Virus record (IMG/VR): IMGVR_UViG_3300028550_000640
Span: 1 to 23,873 of that record
Source: a virus
Strand: one strand, 5' to 3'
DNA: 23,873 bases
The translations under genes were made by a program, and so were the position numbers. Below the pieces are notes generated by a model. The model saw only the letters and a list, made by a program, of their open reading frames with translations. It was not told the origin of the DNA and made no database searches. Shown here piece by piece: positions 15,689 to 22,030 of the stretch (positions are counted from its first letter, which is position 1; each line of letters begins with the position of its first letter).

Positions 15689-18148
15689 ATGACCGTATCG
15701 GCATTAATTACAAGAAATGACATAACGGCTACAGCTAGTCAGACAAGTTTTGCCTATACCTTTAGGGTTCTGGTTGCTACTGACATGGCTGTATACCAGA
15801 ATGGGGTCTTATTGTCCTCTGGTTACACTGTAAACAACGTTAACAATACAACTGGTGGAACAGTAGTCCTAGACACTGGAGCCTCTGTAGGGCAGATTGT
15901 GAGCCTTGTATTGGCTATGCCGTTAGACCGTACTACTAACTACCAGAACAGTGGTAAGTTTCTTGCCGATGATGTTAACGAAGACTTTGATAAAATCTAT
16001 ATTGGTGCTATTCAGAACGAAAACTTAAATGACCGTAGTCTAAGACTTCAGGATGTAGAGCCGCCTACTACTGGGGTAGACATGACTATCCCTTTAAAGG
16101 CAGATCGTAAAGGTAAATATTTATCGTTTAATTCGGTTACTGGCGCGCCAGAAGTAGTTGCAGGAACAGGTGGCAGTGTAACTGACGCTTCTCTTGTTAA
16201 TTATACTCCTGCTGGTACTGGCGCGGTTGTTACTACTGTTCAAACTAAGTTACGCGAGTCTGTCAGTGTTGAAGACTTTGGTGCAGTGGGCGATGGAGTT
16301 ACAGATGATACTGCGGCATGGTTGGCGTTAAGTACATTTTTGCAAAATACCCCTACTGCTGTTGTGGCAAACGCTAATGACATTTATAAAATAACATCTT
16401 CAATAGAAATTAAATCAGATTTTAATTTTGAGGCAAATGGCGCGACCATTAAACCTGTCGGTTGTTCTGGCTTGATTGTTGCCAAAACTCAAGTAGGAAC
16501 ATCGACAACTGCTAGTGCAAATATAGCCGTAAATACAAACTTTATAACGGTTGCAGATGCTTCTGCTTTTGCGGTTGGAAACTTGGTTAAAATAAAAAGC
16601 ACTTTAGCATGGATGCTTGACCCCACTCCAACTGAGTCGATAAAAAAAGGATCAATAAATAAAATTAACCGCGTATCTGGAAACGTAATTTATTTTGAAA
16701 AATTATTAACAGATAACTATCTTATTGCATCCGAAACTATAACGCTTACAAAAATAGACAGCGTTAAAGTACATATTAACAATCTTAACATTGATTTTGG
16801 CCCGTCAGAAGCAAAAGTTGGAATCCAAATTAAAGGTGATGACGGAGGAGTAATTCAAAATTGCACTATTAATAAAGCGCAAATACAAGGGTTTAATTTA
16901 ATTAATTGTTATAAAACAAAAATGGTTAATCATGTAATTCACGAGTCTAATAACGTTGGATTAGGGTATGGCATACAAATTAATGCATGCACAGATATAA
17001 AGGTACATTGCAGTTCGTTTAGTGGTTGCCGCAGAGGAGTTGATTTGTCAGGAGATATTCCTACGCGTGGTTGCGATATTGCTTTTAACAGCGCTGACGG
17101 TTCTGGCTTGGATAATCTTGGAAATAATTTGTCAGCTAATACTGGATCAAGTGGATTTGGTTCTCACGAAGGTTCTGAATTTAACAACTACCGAAATAAT
17201 CAAGTGTCAGGATCAAGATTTGGTATTCTTCTTAGAGGAAAAGATGAGGTTGTTTCTGGTAATTATTTTTATCAAGACATTATTATTGCTTGTGTACAAT
17301 GCTCAAAATCAATTAATTTTACGGTTCAAGCAAACCAATATACCGCAGGATTGAGACCGGGAAAAACACTAGTTAGTAGTGATAACCAACAAAAAACTCC
17401 TTACTTTGTTTCTATGACAGACCCAGCAGTAAATGGCGGGTTTTATAAAATACTAGACAATGCGTTTAGCGATTTAAAAAACGCTTTTCTTGCGGTTACA
17501 TTAACTACCTCCGCTTCTTTTTCTACACTAACCAATGTCACTATTACTGGCAATTCTGGGAAGATAGTAGGCATTGGTTCTGGAACGGTTTTCTTTGTCG
17601 AAAGTGTTGATCAAGCATTTACAATCTCTGATTCTGTTTTAATTAATAATGATGTAAGCGAGGAGTCTGGACAGCAACTAAAACTCTACAGCGCAGGAAT
17701 TACTCTTGATTATATAAATACGGTTGACATTGATAACTTAAATTTTGGCGCTTCGGACGGAATACTTGCCGCTTCGGGTGGAACTATGACCATTAATAAG
17801 TTCCAAATTAATATGTGTATTAAACATGGTGAGGTTTCTATTACTGGATATGCCGATTTTAATATCACTGGCTCAAGCGCAATAGTTAAACTCCAAAATA
17901 TACCATCAAAACTAACCGTAGGTGGAAGTTACGGCCCAAGCTACTCATTTCCTTTTGTTGCAAGTCTTACTACTTCAAGCGCAGGATCGCAAGGCATGAT
18001 AGCTATGCCGTCTGGTACAAGTGGATCAATTCCCACATCCGCATGGTTAAGCTCTAATTTAACGCAATATAACGGTTCTTGGGCTGTAGGAAATAACTAT
18101 AAAGTACCTTTGAATTTTAAATATTTTACTGAGCGGCGGTTAGTATAA
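15689..18148 (+). CDS. Tailspike: T7 gp17-type anchor plus beta-helix domain
   Basis: This is the receptor-binding spike of 819 residues. Residues 1 to about 150 match the N-terminal anchor of T7 gp17, which fixes the fibre to the tail (YTFRVLVATDMAVYQNG at 23-39; DVNEDFDKIY at 95-104). After a linker, VEDFGAVGDGVTDDTAA at 194-210 is the hallmark of the pectate-lyase-3 type right-handed beta-helix, and the following 500 residues carry short strand repeats with many Asn and Gly turns. Such spikes often degrade or bind surface polysaccharide; no specific catalytic residues can be named from sequence. The C-terminus may be a trimerisation or receptor tip. AGGA at 15678-15681 serves ATG 15689. 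DNA after about 16.33 kb looks more AT-rich than the anchor part. Confidence 0.9.
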   Translation: MTVSALITRNDITATASQTSFAYTFRVLVATDMAVYQNGVLLSSGYTVNNVNNTTGGTVVLDTGASVGQIVSLVLAMPLDRTTNYQNSGKFLADDVNEDFDKIYIGAIQNENLNDRSLRLQDVEPPTTGVDMTIPLKADRKGKYLSFNSVTGAPEVVAGTGGSVTDASLVNYTPAGTGAVVTTVQTKLRESVSVEDFGAVGDGVTDDTAAWLALSTFLQNTPTAVVANANDIYKITSSIEIKSDFNFEANGATIKPVGCSGLIVAKTQVGTSTTASANIAVNTNFITVADASAFAVGNLVKIKSTLAWMLDPTPTESIKKGSINKINRVSGNVIYFEKLLTDNYLIASETITLTKIDSVKVHINNLNIDFGPSEAKVGIQIKGDDGGVIQNCTINKAQIQGFNLINCYKTKMVNHVIHESNNVGLGYGIQINACTDIKVHCSSFSGCRRGVDLSGDIPTRGCDIAFNSADGSGLDNLGNNLSANTGSSGFGSHEGSEFNNYRNNQVSGSRFGILLRGKDEVVSGNYFYQDIIIACVQCSKSINFTVQANQYTAGLRPGKTLVSSDNQQKTPYFVSMTDPAVNGGFYKILDNAFSDLKNAFLAVTLTTSASFSTLTNVTITGNSGKIVGIGSGTVFFVESVDQAFTISDSVLINNDVSEESGQQLKLYSAGITLDYINTVDIDNLNFGASDGILAASGGTMTINKFQINMCIKHGEVSITGYADFNITGSSAIVKLQNIPSKLTVGGSYGPSYSFPFVASLTTSSAGSQGMIAMPSGTSGSIPTSAWLSSNLTQYNGSWAVGNNYKVPLNFKYFTERRLV

Positions 18149-18195
18149 AAGACAGCAGTGGAGTTAACTAAAATACAAAACAACAGGACAATATT

Positions 18196-19044
18196 ATGAG
18201 CATTAAACAAAATGGTGGAGTTTTTGGCCGAAACCCAACATTCAACGATGTCACTATTGAAGGGCAACTAACCTTTGATGGTGACATTGATATTAACTCT
18301 GACCTTAAAGTTGATGGCGATCTTGATGTTACAGGGTCTTCATCAGTTTTAGGGAGCATGGCTATTGGTTCTGGAACTCCTTCTGTTAAATTCCATGTAA
18401 ACGGTGGGACAGCCAATCAAATTGGTCTTTTTGAATCAACAGATGCTAATGTAAAAATAGGATTTAAAGATAGCGCAACCACTAATAACTACTCAGTAAC
18501 TATTGGTGCAGTTGGTGACGAAATGACGTTTTCTAGCGGTAGTGGCGGCACAGAACGCATCCGCGTCAATTCCGTAGGGAATGTAACTGTCAGCACTGGC
18601 AACCTAGTAATAGGCACATCTGGCAAAGGCATAGACTTCTCTGCTACCTCTGGCACTGGCACCTCTGAGCTTTTTTCGGATTACGAAGAGGGTTCATGGA
18701 CGTCATTAGTTGGGGGTACAGCCACTTATGGCGCTAATAGTGGAAGATATACAAAAATTGGCCGACAAGTTATGGCCACCTTTGACTTAAATATTACTTT
18801 AATTGGGACAGGTTCTACTTCTACCATTACAGGATTACCTTTTGCTACAGCCGATGCGATTGCTGAAGGTGTGTCCGTTAACTTTTTTGATGGATTAACG
18901 TCAAGTGTAGTTGAGCTAAATGCTTATGTTATAAATTCAGAAATTAGATTTAGATCATTAACAGCGGCTGGCACAGGATTATCAAATGTTGCTGTTCTTG
19001 GAGATAGTTGTCGGGTAACTGGCACAGCAATATATACTGTTTAA
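18196..19044 (+). CDS. Second tail fibre or spike-associated protein
   Basis: This 282-residue protein begins with GRNPTFNDVTIEG and then short Asp/Gly strand repeats of the kind I-D-I-N-S-D-L-K-V-D-G-D-L (about 16-48), a pattern seen in trimeric fibres of many environmental phages. The centre has Gly/Ser/Thr-rich strands. The end, with DYEEGSWTSLVGG near 160 and GRYTKIGRQVMATFDLNITL, resembles a common fibre-tip domain. It has no enzyme motif. It lies after the tailspike and before two small beta proteins, so it is probably a second adsorption protein. The start ATG has AGGA at 18184-18187. Confidence 0.82.
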   Translation: MSIKQNGGVFGRNPTFNDVTIEGQLTFDGDIDINSDLKVDGDLDVTGSSSVLGSMAIGSGTPSVKFHVNGGTANQIGLFESTDANVKIGFKDSATTNNYSVTIGAVGDEMTFSSGSGGTERIRVNSVGNVTVSTGNLVIGTSGKGIDFSATSGTGTSELFSDYEEGSWTSLVGGTATYGANSGRYTKIGRQVMATFDLNITLIGTGSTSTITGLPFATADAIAEGVSVNFFDGLTSSVVELNAYVINSEIRFRSLTAAGTGLSNVAVLGDSCRVTGTAIYTV

Positions 19045-19058
19045 CATAGGAAAAGAAA

Positions 19059-19319
19059 ATGGCACTTTCAGAAGCAACAATAAACGACAAGATAGAAGTA
19101 TTACATTTAGCCGCAGGATACCCAGTAGTACAGGTACGCACTGCAAATATTATTAGCAAAGACGATGTAGAGATTAGCAGAAACTTCCATCGTCATATTC
19201 TTACACCTGATGCAGACCTTTCTAGTGAAGATGCTGATGTTGTAGCAATTGCTGGTGTTGTATTTACAGACGAAGCTAAAGCCGCATATCAAACTCACTT
19301 AGACGCGCAAGGAGAATAA
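19059..19319 (+). CDS. Small hypothetical protein of the fibre block
   Basis: This 86-residue protein contains V-V-Q-V-R-T-A-N-I-I (23-32) and FHRHILTPDADLSSEDADVVA (43-63). Similar short proteins follow fibre genes in other marine phage genomes as far as I recall, but I know of no function. It is acidic, with no membrane segment or cysteines, and is predicted to be a short beta meander followed by a C-terminal helix. AGGAAA at 19047-19052 precedes the ATG, and only one base separates its stop from the next start, so the pair is coupled. A part in fibre assembly is possible but unproved. Confidence 0.75.
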   Translation: MALSEATINDKIEVLHLAAGYPVVQVRTANIISKDDVEISRNFHRHILTPDADLSSEDADVVAIAGVVFTDEAKAAYQTHLDAQGE

Positions 19320-19320
19320 G

Positions 19321-19623
19321 ATGACTACTTACGTTACTAAGACTATTACTGCGGAAAACACTTTTACTGATACAGTATTCTTTGACGGAAACTTTAACTT
19401 CTCTGTCTCTGGTACGTTTGCTAACAGTGCAATCATTACTGTTCAGCGAAGCACTGATGGATCTTCATGGGTAGACGTAGATACCTTTACTGCTAATGGT
19501 GAGTTTGTAGGCTTTGAGCCAGAACCCAATATGTATTATCGTGCAGGATGCAAAGCAGGTCAGTTTGGTGCTACCTCTAGCATTGTCTTGCGTATCGGTG
19601 GCAATTGGCGATCTCCTGTTTAA
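19321..19623 (+). CDS. Small beta-sandwich virion protein (hypothetical)
   Basis: This protein of 100 residues has alternating strands: NFSVSGTFANSAIITVQRSTDGSS (26-49) and VDTFTANGEFVGFEPEPNMYYRAG (54-77). The S-x-D-G-x-S-W pattern and overall strand order suggest an Ig-like or jelly-roll domain, found in small phage proteins encoded next to fibres. A structural or accessory adsorption role fits but is inference. The start has AGGAG at 19310-19314, within the end of the previous gene. The stop is followed by a promoter-like, repeat-containing gap that opens the lysis block. Confidence 0.75.
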   Translation: MTTYVTKTITAENTFTDTVFFDGNFNFSVSGTFANSAIITVQRSTDGSSWVDVDTFTANGEFVGFEPEPNMYYRAGCKAGQFGATSSIVLRIGGNWRSPV

Positions 19624-19633
19624 ATAATATACA
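19605..19633 (+). promoter_or_regulatory. Possible promoter for the lysis block
   Basis: TTGGCG at 19605-19610 and TATACA at 19628-19633 are separated by 17 bases. Each matches the sigma70 consensus at about four of six positions, so this is a weak candidate. The -10 box is the first unit of the 12-bp repeat at 19628-19663. Confidence 0.3.
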
Positions 19634-19663
19634 CTACAATATACATTGGAGTATACAATGGAA
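19628..19663 (+). repeat. Three tandem 12-bp units with TATACA at the lysis-block start
   Basis: TATACA occurs at 19628, 19640 and 19652, exactly 12 bp apart. The units are TATACACTACAA, TATACATTGGAG and TATACAATGGAA; units 2 and 3 agree at 10 of 12 positions. Unit 2 provides the TTGGAG ribosome binding site and unit 3 contains the ATG start codon of the next gene. Confidence 0.8.
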
Positions 19664-19819
19664 TACTTAATTGATTTATATGTACTTGCTACGTCTGTAG
19701 TAACCATAGCTAGTGTTATCTGTAACTATACTGACACCCCCAAAGACGATGCGTTTGTAGCTAAAGCGTATAAAATCTTAGAGCAATTTGCTTTTCTAGG
19801 CGGTAAAGCTAAACAATAA
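19658..19819 (+). CDS. Short single-TM protein at the head of the lysis block
   Basis: This 53-residue protein is easily missed because of its size. It starts MEYLIDLYVLATSVVTIASVI, so residues about 4-21 can form one membrane helix, followed by CNYTDTPKDDAFVAKAYKIL and an end with Gly and Lys (GGKAKQ). TGGAG at 19647-19651 lies at good distance from the ATG, and the stop is 19 bases before the next gene, which supports coding. It could be a small holin, antiholin or membrane accessory protein of lysis; position and topology are the only basis. Twelve-bp repeats overlap its start. Confidence 0.7.
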   Translation: MEYLIDLYVLATSVVTIASVICNYTDTPKDDAFVAKAYKILEQFAFLGGKAKQ

Positions 19820-19838
19820 TATTCAAGGATGAACAAAA

Positions 19839-20021
19839 ATGGCTACTGTTAAAGAGGCTCTGTTAAAGCTAGAGGCGCATGAAAGAGAGTGCGCTGTAAG
19901 AATGAAGAACATTGAAGAACGCCTTGATGACGGTTCGGAAAGATTTAAAAAGTCTGAGATGATGTTGTGGGGAATGTACCCACTCATCATTGGATTGTTT
20001 CTAATTGAAAGGTTAGCTTGA
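19839..20021 (+). CDS. XhlA-like coiled-coil plus single-TM lysis accessory protein
   Basis: This protein of 60 residues has a charged N-terminal helix (about 4-38, with EALLKLEAHERECAVRMKNI) and a C-terminal membrane helix (MLWGMYPLIIGLFLIERL, 42-59). This short coiled-coil plus TM layout recalls haemolysin XhlA-type proteins, which assist holin-endolysin lysis in some phages. The likeness is in architecture, and homology is not shown. AAGGA at 19825-19829 precedes the ATG. The TGA shares its last base with the ATG of the holin, so the two are made together. Confidence 0.75.
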   Translation: MATVKEALLKLEAHERECAVRMKNIEERLDDGSERFKKSEMMLWGMYPLIIGLFLIERLA

Positions 20022-20392
20022 TGTTAGAGTCTTTGATTGCCCCTATTACTGGTCTACTGGATAAATGGATACCCGATGCCGACACCAAGCAGGAGATTGC
20101 ATTTGAACTTGCAACGATGTCAGAACGCCACGCGCAGGAACTCGCAGTCGCTCAGATTAAACTCAACACCGCAGAAGCTAAAGGAAACTGGTTCCAAAGT
20201 TCTTGGCGACCAGCAACTGGCTGGGTTTGTGTCCTTGGATTCGCAGTCAACTTCTTAGTATCTCCCATAGCCGCAGGATTTAGTGTGGTTATTCCTCAAG
20301 CAGACACCTCTGTAATGATGCCTGTTCTTATGGGTCTATTAGGACTTGGTGGTATGCGATCATTTGAACGATCTAAAGGTATAGGTAAATGA
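20021..20392 (+). CDS. Holin, GTA 3TM type
   Basis: The holin permeabilises the inner membrane and times release of the endolysin. ATG 20021 is preferred over the TTG three bases before it because it overlaps the upstream stop (TGATG). The protein has 123 residues. After a helical, charged start comes WRPATGWVCVLGFAVNF (about 62-78) and, further on, VMMPVLMGLLGLGGMRSFE (about 98-116). The pattern S-W-R-P-x-T-G-W followed by G-L-L-G-L-G-G-x-R is that of the GTA_holin_3TM family. The stop overlaps the endolysin start as ATGA, so the pair is translationally coupled. Confidence 0.9.
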   Translation: MLESLIAPITGLLDKWIPDADTKQEIAFELATMSERHAQELAVAQIKLNTAEAKGNWFQSSWRPATGWVCVLGFAVNFLVSPIAAGFSVVIPQADTSVMMPVLMGLLGLGGMRSFERSKGIGK

Positions 20393-20730
20393 GATACTTT
20401 AAACTGTCAGACTTTGATTGTCAGGAAACAGGCAACAATGAAATGTCAGAAGAGTTCCTTGAGAAACTGGATGATCTTAGGCATGTCTGTGGCTTCCCAT
20501 TCATAATTACCAGTGGTTACAGGGATCCAAGCCATAGCATTGAGGCAAGAAAGGCAAAAGCAGGAACCCATGCTAGAGGAATTGCTAGTGACATACGAAT
20601 CAATAACGGAAATGAAGCCTACCAGATCATTAAACACGCGCAGTCAATGGGATTTAATGGCATAGGTGTGGCTAAAAGCTTTATCCATGTAGACATTAGA
20701 AAGGGAATGCCTGTTGTCTGGAGCTACTGA
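20389..20730 (+). CDS. Endolysin, M15-type peptidase
   Basis: This is a zinc peptidase expected to cut peptide cross-links in peptidoglycan at lysis. It has 113 residues, the single-domain size usual for M15 endolysins and related D-Ala-D-Ala carboxypeptidases. SGYRDPSHS at 42-50 and GTHARGIASDIR at 60-70 hold probable zinc ligands H61 and D68, and FIHVDIR at 99-104 holds the third ligand H100 with D102 beside it. It lacks a signal peptide, so release should depend on the holin coded just before. It is the last plus-strand gene; the convergent terminator follows. Confidence 0.93.
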   Translation: MRYFKLSDFDCQETGNNEMSEEFLEKLDDLRHVCGFPFIITSGYRDPSHSIEARKAKAGTHARGIASDIRINNGNEAYQIIKHAQSMGFNGIGVAKSFIHVDIRKGMPVVWSY

Positions 20731-20753
20731 TAAATTATAAGCAAAACGAATAG

Positions 20754-20806
20754 ACGAAAAAAAACGTCCAACTGCTTGAACAGGAGGACGCTTAGAACTT
20801 TTTCGT
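20754..20806. terminator. Convergent hairpin terminator between plus and minus blocks
   Basis: CGTCC (20765-20769) pairs with GGACG (20786-20790), continued after an AA/GA mismatch by CTG/CAG around a 6-base loop. On the minus strand eight T residues (20764-20757) follow the stem directly, a good terminator for the basic-protein operon. On the plus strand a T5 run (20799-20803) lies eight bases beyond the stem, so termination of the lysis transcript is plausible but weaker. ACGAAAAA and TTTTTCGT (20754-20761, 20799-20806) can pair as outer arms. Confidence 0.75.
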
Positions 20807-20860
20807 TGAGTGGAAGTACCTCGAAGAAACCCCACCAACTGTGGATATTATACTTGGTTA

Positions 20861-21013
20861 CTACTGACTAAGCAAACTCTTAGCAGTCTTCTTTGATTGC
20901 TTAAATGCTTTAGCTGTAGGTGCGCCTTTAGACCCAACCTTACGCATTTTCTCACCAGAGCCAGCCGCTATTCTTTTCTTCTTAGCGTGTATGTTAGCGT
21001 ATAAACCTTTCAC
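20861..21013 (-). CDS. Basic small protein 3 (GLYANIHAKKKRIAAGSGEK type)
   Basis: This 50-residue protein starts at a GTG (21013) that overlaps the previous stop (TAGTG). It has 14 Lys/Arg and one acidic residue. GLYANIHAKKKRIAAGSGEK (3-22) and GSKGAPTAKAFKQSKKTAK (27-45) match a small phage protein that I have seen repeatedly in environmental phage genomes; no function is known to me. The strong positive charge suggests binding to nucleic acid or to another acidic partner. It is the third and last gene of a three-gene operon that ends at the terminator 20754-20806. Its shortness means automatic gene calls can miss it. Confidence 0.8.
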   Translation of the reverse strand: MKGLYANIHAKKKRIAAGSGEKMRKVGSKGAPTAKAFKQSKKTAKSLLSQ

Positions 21014-21141
21014 TATTTCTTCAACATAGATTTTTTCTTGCCTTTATGTTTAGCGCCTTTCATAACGCTACCATCTGGCATGACATGGGTTTTCTTTGGC
21101 CGACCAGCTTTACTACCGTATGTACCTTTACCTTGTGGCAT
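21013..21141 (-). CDS. Basic small protein 2 with AT-hook-like GRPKK
   Basis: This 42-residue protein reads MPQGKGTYGSKAGRPKKTHV at the start and ends GAKHKGKKKSMLKK. It has 13 Lys/Arg and one Asp. G13-R14-P15 flanked by lysines resembles an AT-hook core, which binds the minor groove of AT-rich DNA; with so short a motif this is suggestive only. AGGAGAA at 21152-21146 is a strong ribosome binding site that overlaps the stop of the preceding gene. I recall the MPQGKGTYGSK start from other phages without a known function. It overlaps basic protein 3 by one base. Confidence 0.8.
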   Translation of the reverse strand: MPQGKGTYGSKAGRPKKTHVMPDGSVMKGAKHKGKKKSMLKK

Positions 21142-21150
21142 TCTATTCTC

Positions 21151-21429
21151 CTACCATTTTGATTTGTTAGCCCAGTATGCCGCAGACATTTTACCTTTGG
21201 CAATGTTTTTAGCGTGACGAGCTTTGAATGATTTGCGTCTAGCCTTTTGCTTTTCAGTAGTAGGATTAGACCCTGCACCAGATACGCCTTGTTGACCATA
21301 CCGGATAGTTTTAACTTGATCGCCAGACTTGGCAACAACAACGTGAGATTTTGTTGGGTGGCTAGGTGTGCGTTTTGGTTTATTGTAACCAGAGACACCA
21401 ATTCGTTTTAATAAGCTCTTATCTTTCAT
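21151..21429 (-). CDS. Basic small protein 1 (KSHVVVAKSGDQVKTIRYGQQG type)
   Basis: This is a 92-residue protein with 23 Lys/Arg and three acidic residues. The conserved-looking core runs from KSHVVVAKSGDQVKTIRYGQ (27-46) to KARRKSFKARHAKNIAKGKM (61-80), then SAAYWANKSKW. I recall this pattern from many phage genomes as an uncharacterised family. The ATG at 21429 is chosen over upstream in-frame starts because those lie inside the terminator hairpin. It sits six bases after a TATAAT box and has no clear ribosome binding site, which would fit a leaderless message. It leads the operon with the 42- and 50-residue basic proteins. Confidence 0.85.
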   Translation of the reverse strand: MKDKSLLKRIGVSGYNKPKRTPSHPTKSHVVVAKSGDQVKTIRYGQQGVSGAGSNPTTEKQKARRKSFKARHAKNIAKGKMSAAYWANKSKW

Positions 21430-21435
21430 AGCTGT

Positions 21436-21466
21436 ATTATAACAAAAAAAGCCCCCGAAAGGGCAA
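21436..21466 (-). promoter_or_regulatory. Promoter of the basic-protein operon
   Basis: On the minus strand a perfect TATAAT occupies 21441-21436, and TTGCCC (21466-21461) lies 19 bases upstream, a weak -35. The start codon begins six bases after the TATAAT, so transcription would start at or very near the ATG. The spacer is formed by the terminator hairpin and its T-tract. Confidence 0.55.
21444..21464 (-). terminator. Terminator of the upstream minus-strand operon
   Basis: On the minus strand GCCC (21464-21461) pairs with GGGC (21454-21451) around a 6-base loop and is followed by seven T residues (21450-21444). The stem is short but GC-rich. It would end the transcript coming from 23.9 kb and overlaps the spacer of the next promoter. 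Confidence 0.7.
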
Positions 21467-21509
21467 AACAACAGAGAGTAATATAAATAACGATTTAAAC
21501 TTTTAGTTT

Positions 21510-21536
21510 GATAGAAGTTGTTAGCGCAACCCTATC
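21510..21536 (-). promoter_or_regulatory. Imperfect hairpin downstream of the minus-strand operon genes
   Basis: On the minus strand GATAG (21536-21532) pairs with CTATC (21514-21510), and inside it GTTG pairs with CAAC around a 6-base loop, with a G-T wobble and one bulge between. No T-tract follows, so it is not a simple terminator. It lies in the non-coding gap of about 140 bases at 21430-21571; its purpose is unknown, perhaps protection of the 3' end of the transcript. Confidence 0.5.
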
Positions 21537-21571
21537 AAGATGTTTTGACCAAGGAGATCATCACCCAGCTA

Positions 21572-21805
21572 TTATACATCAAAGTTAGGGTGGAGCAACT
21601 TTAATTCTTCTTCTGTTGGTGGTTCTAACCAAGCCTCTTCTTCTGCCTCTACCTCTAGCCAGATTAAATCTAATTCTTCTCTAGCATAAGCAGGGAGTGC
21701 GTGGCCGTAGATAACTGACTCAACAATAGAATCCATCTTGGCAGGGATTTCACTCATTCCAAATTTAATTGCTCTTGCTCTTAGCTCCTGTAAATATCCA
21801 GTCAT
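21572..21805 (-). CDS. Small acidic hypothetical protein
   Basis: This 77-residue protein starts at ATG 21805, which has AGGTGA upstream at 21815-21810; the GTG at 21814 lies within that site and is less likely. It is strongly acidic towards the end (LEVEAEEEAWLEPPTEEELK), helical, with no cysteines or membrane segments. I do not recognise a family. It is the last gene of the minus-strand operon containing the Nin-like genes, 12 bases after the preceding stop. Its acidity contrasts with the basic-protein operon next to it; an interaction is imaginable but nothing shows it. Confidence 0.65.
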   Translation of the reverse strand: MTGYLQELRARAIKFGMSEIPAKMDSIVESVIYGHALPAYAREELDLIWLEVEAEEEAWLEPPTEEELKLLHPNFDV

Positions 21806-21817
21806 AATAGTCACCTA

Positions 21818-22030
21818 TTAATGTTTAGTTTTATCTTCCGAATTAGTATCAATGCTGATGGATAATTCATCTAATAAGATTCTTGCAAGTTGTGAGTGAC
21901 CAGCAAAAGACGCACCTATTGCTTCATAAAAATCATCTGTACGTTTTTCAAAAATTTCTTCGCTTTCTGCGTATTCATGTATCTTTGAGTAGATGTTCAT
22001 TACGTATGTTTTGTATTCTGTTCTATTCAT
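21818..22030 (-). CDS. Small hypothetical protein after the NinG-like gene
   Basis: This 70-residue protein's ATG overlaps the stop of the NinG-like gene (22027-22030, ATGA), with AGGAGAG shortly upstream. It is acidic, with helical stretches (TEYKTYVMNIYSKIHEYAE, 4-22; then SFAGHSQLARILLDELSI near 41-58). No motif or family is recognised. Translational coupling suggests a shared role or at least shared expression with the recombination genes. Confidence 0.7.
   Translation of the reverse strand: MNRTEYKTYVMNIYSKIHEYAESEEIFEKRTDDFYEAIGASFAGHSQLARILLDELSISIDTNSEDKTKH

Noticed and set aside
20644-20838. Minus-strand open frame of 64 codons across the end of the endolysin gene and the convergent terminator
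   Set aside because: It overlaps the well-supported M15 gene in antisense, runs through the terminator hairpin and shows no recognisable sequence.
21060-21401. Minus-strand open frame of 113 codons overlapping basic proteins 1 and 2
   Set aside because: It is out of frame with two recognisable protein types that have proper starts and ribosome binding sites; it is a shadow of Lys-rich codons.
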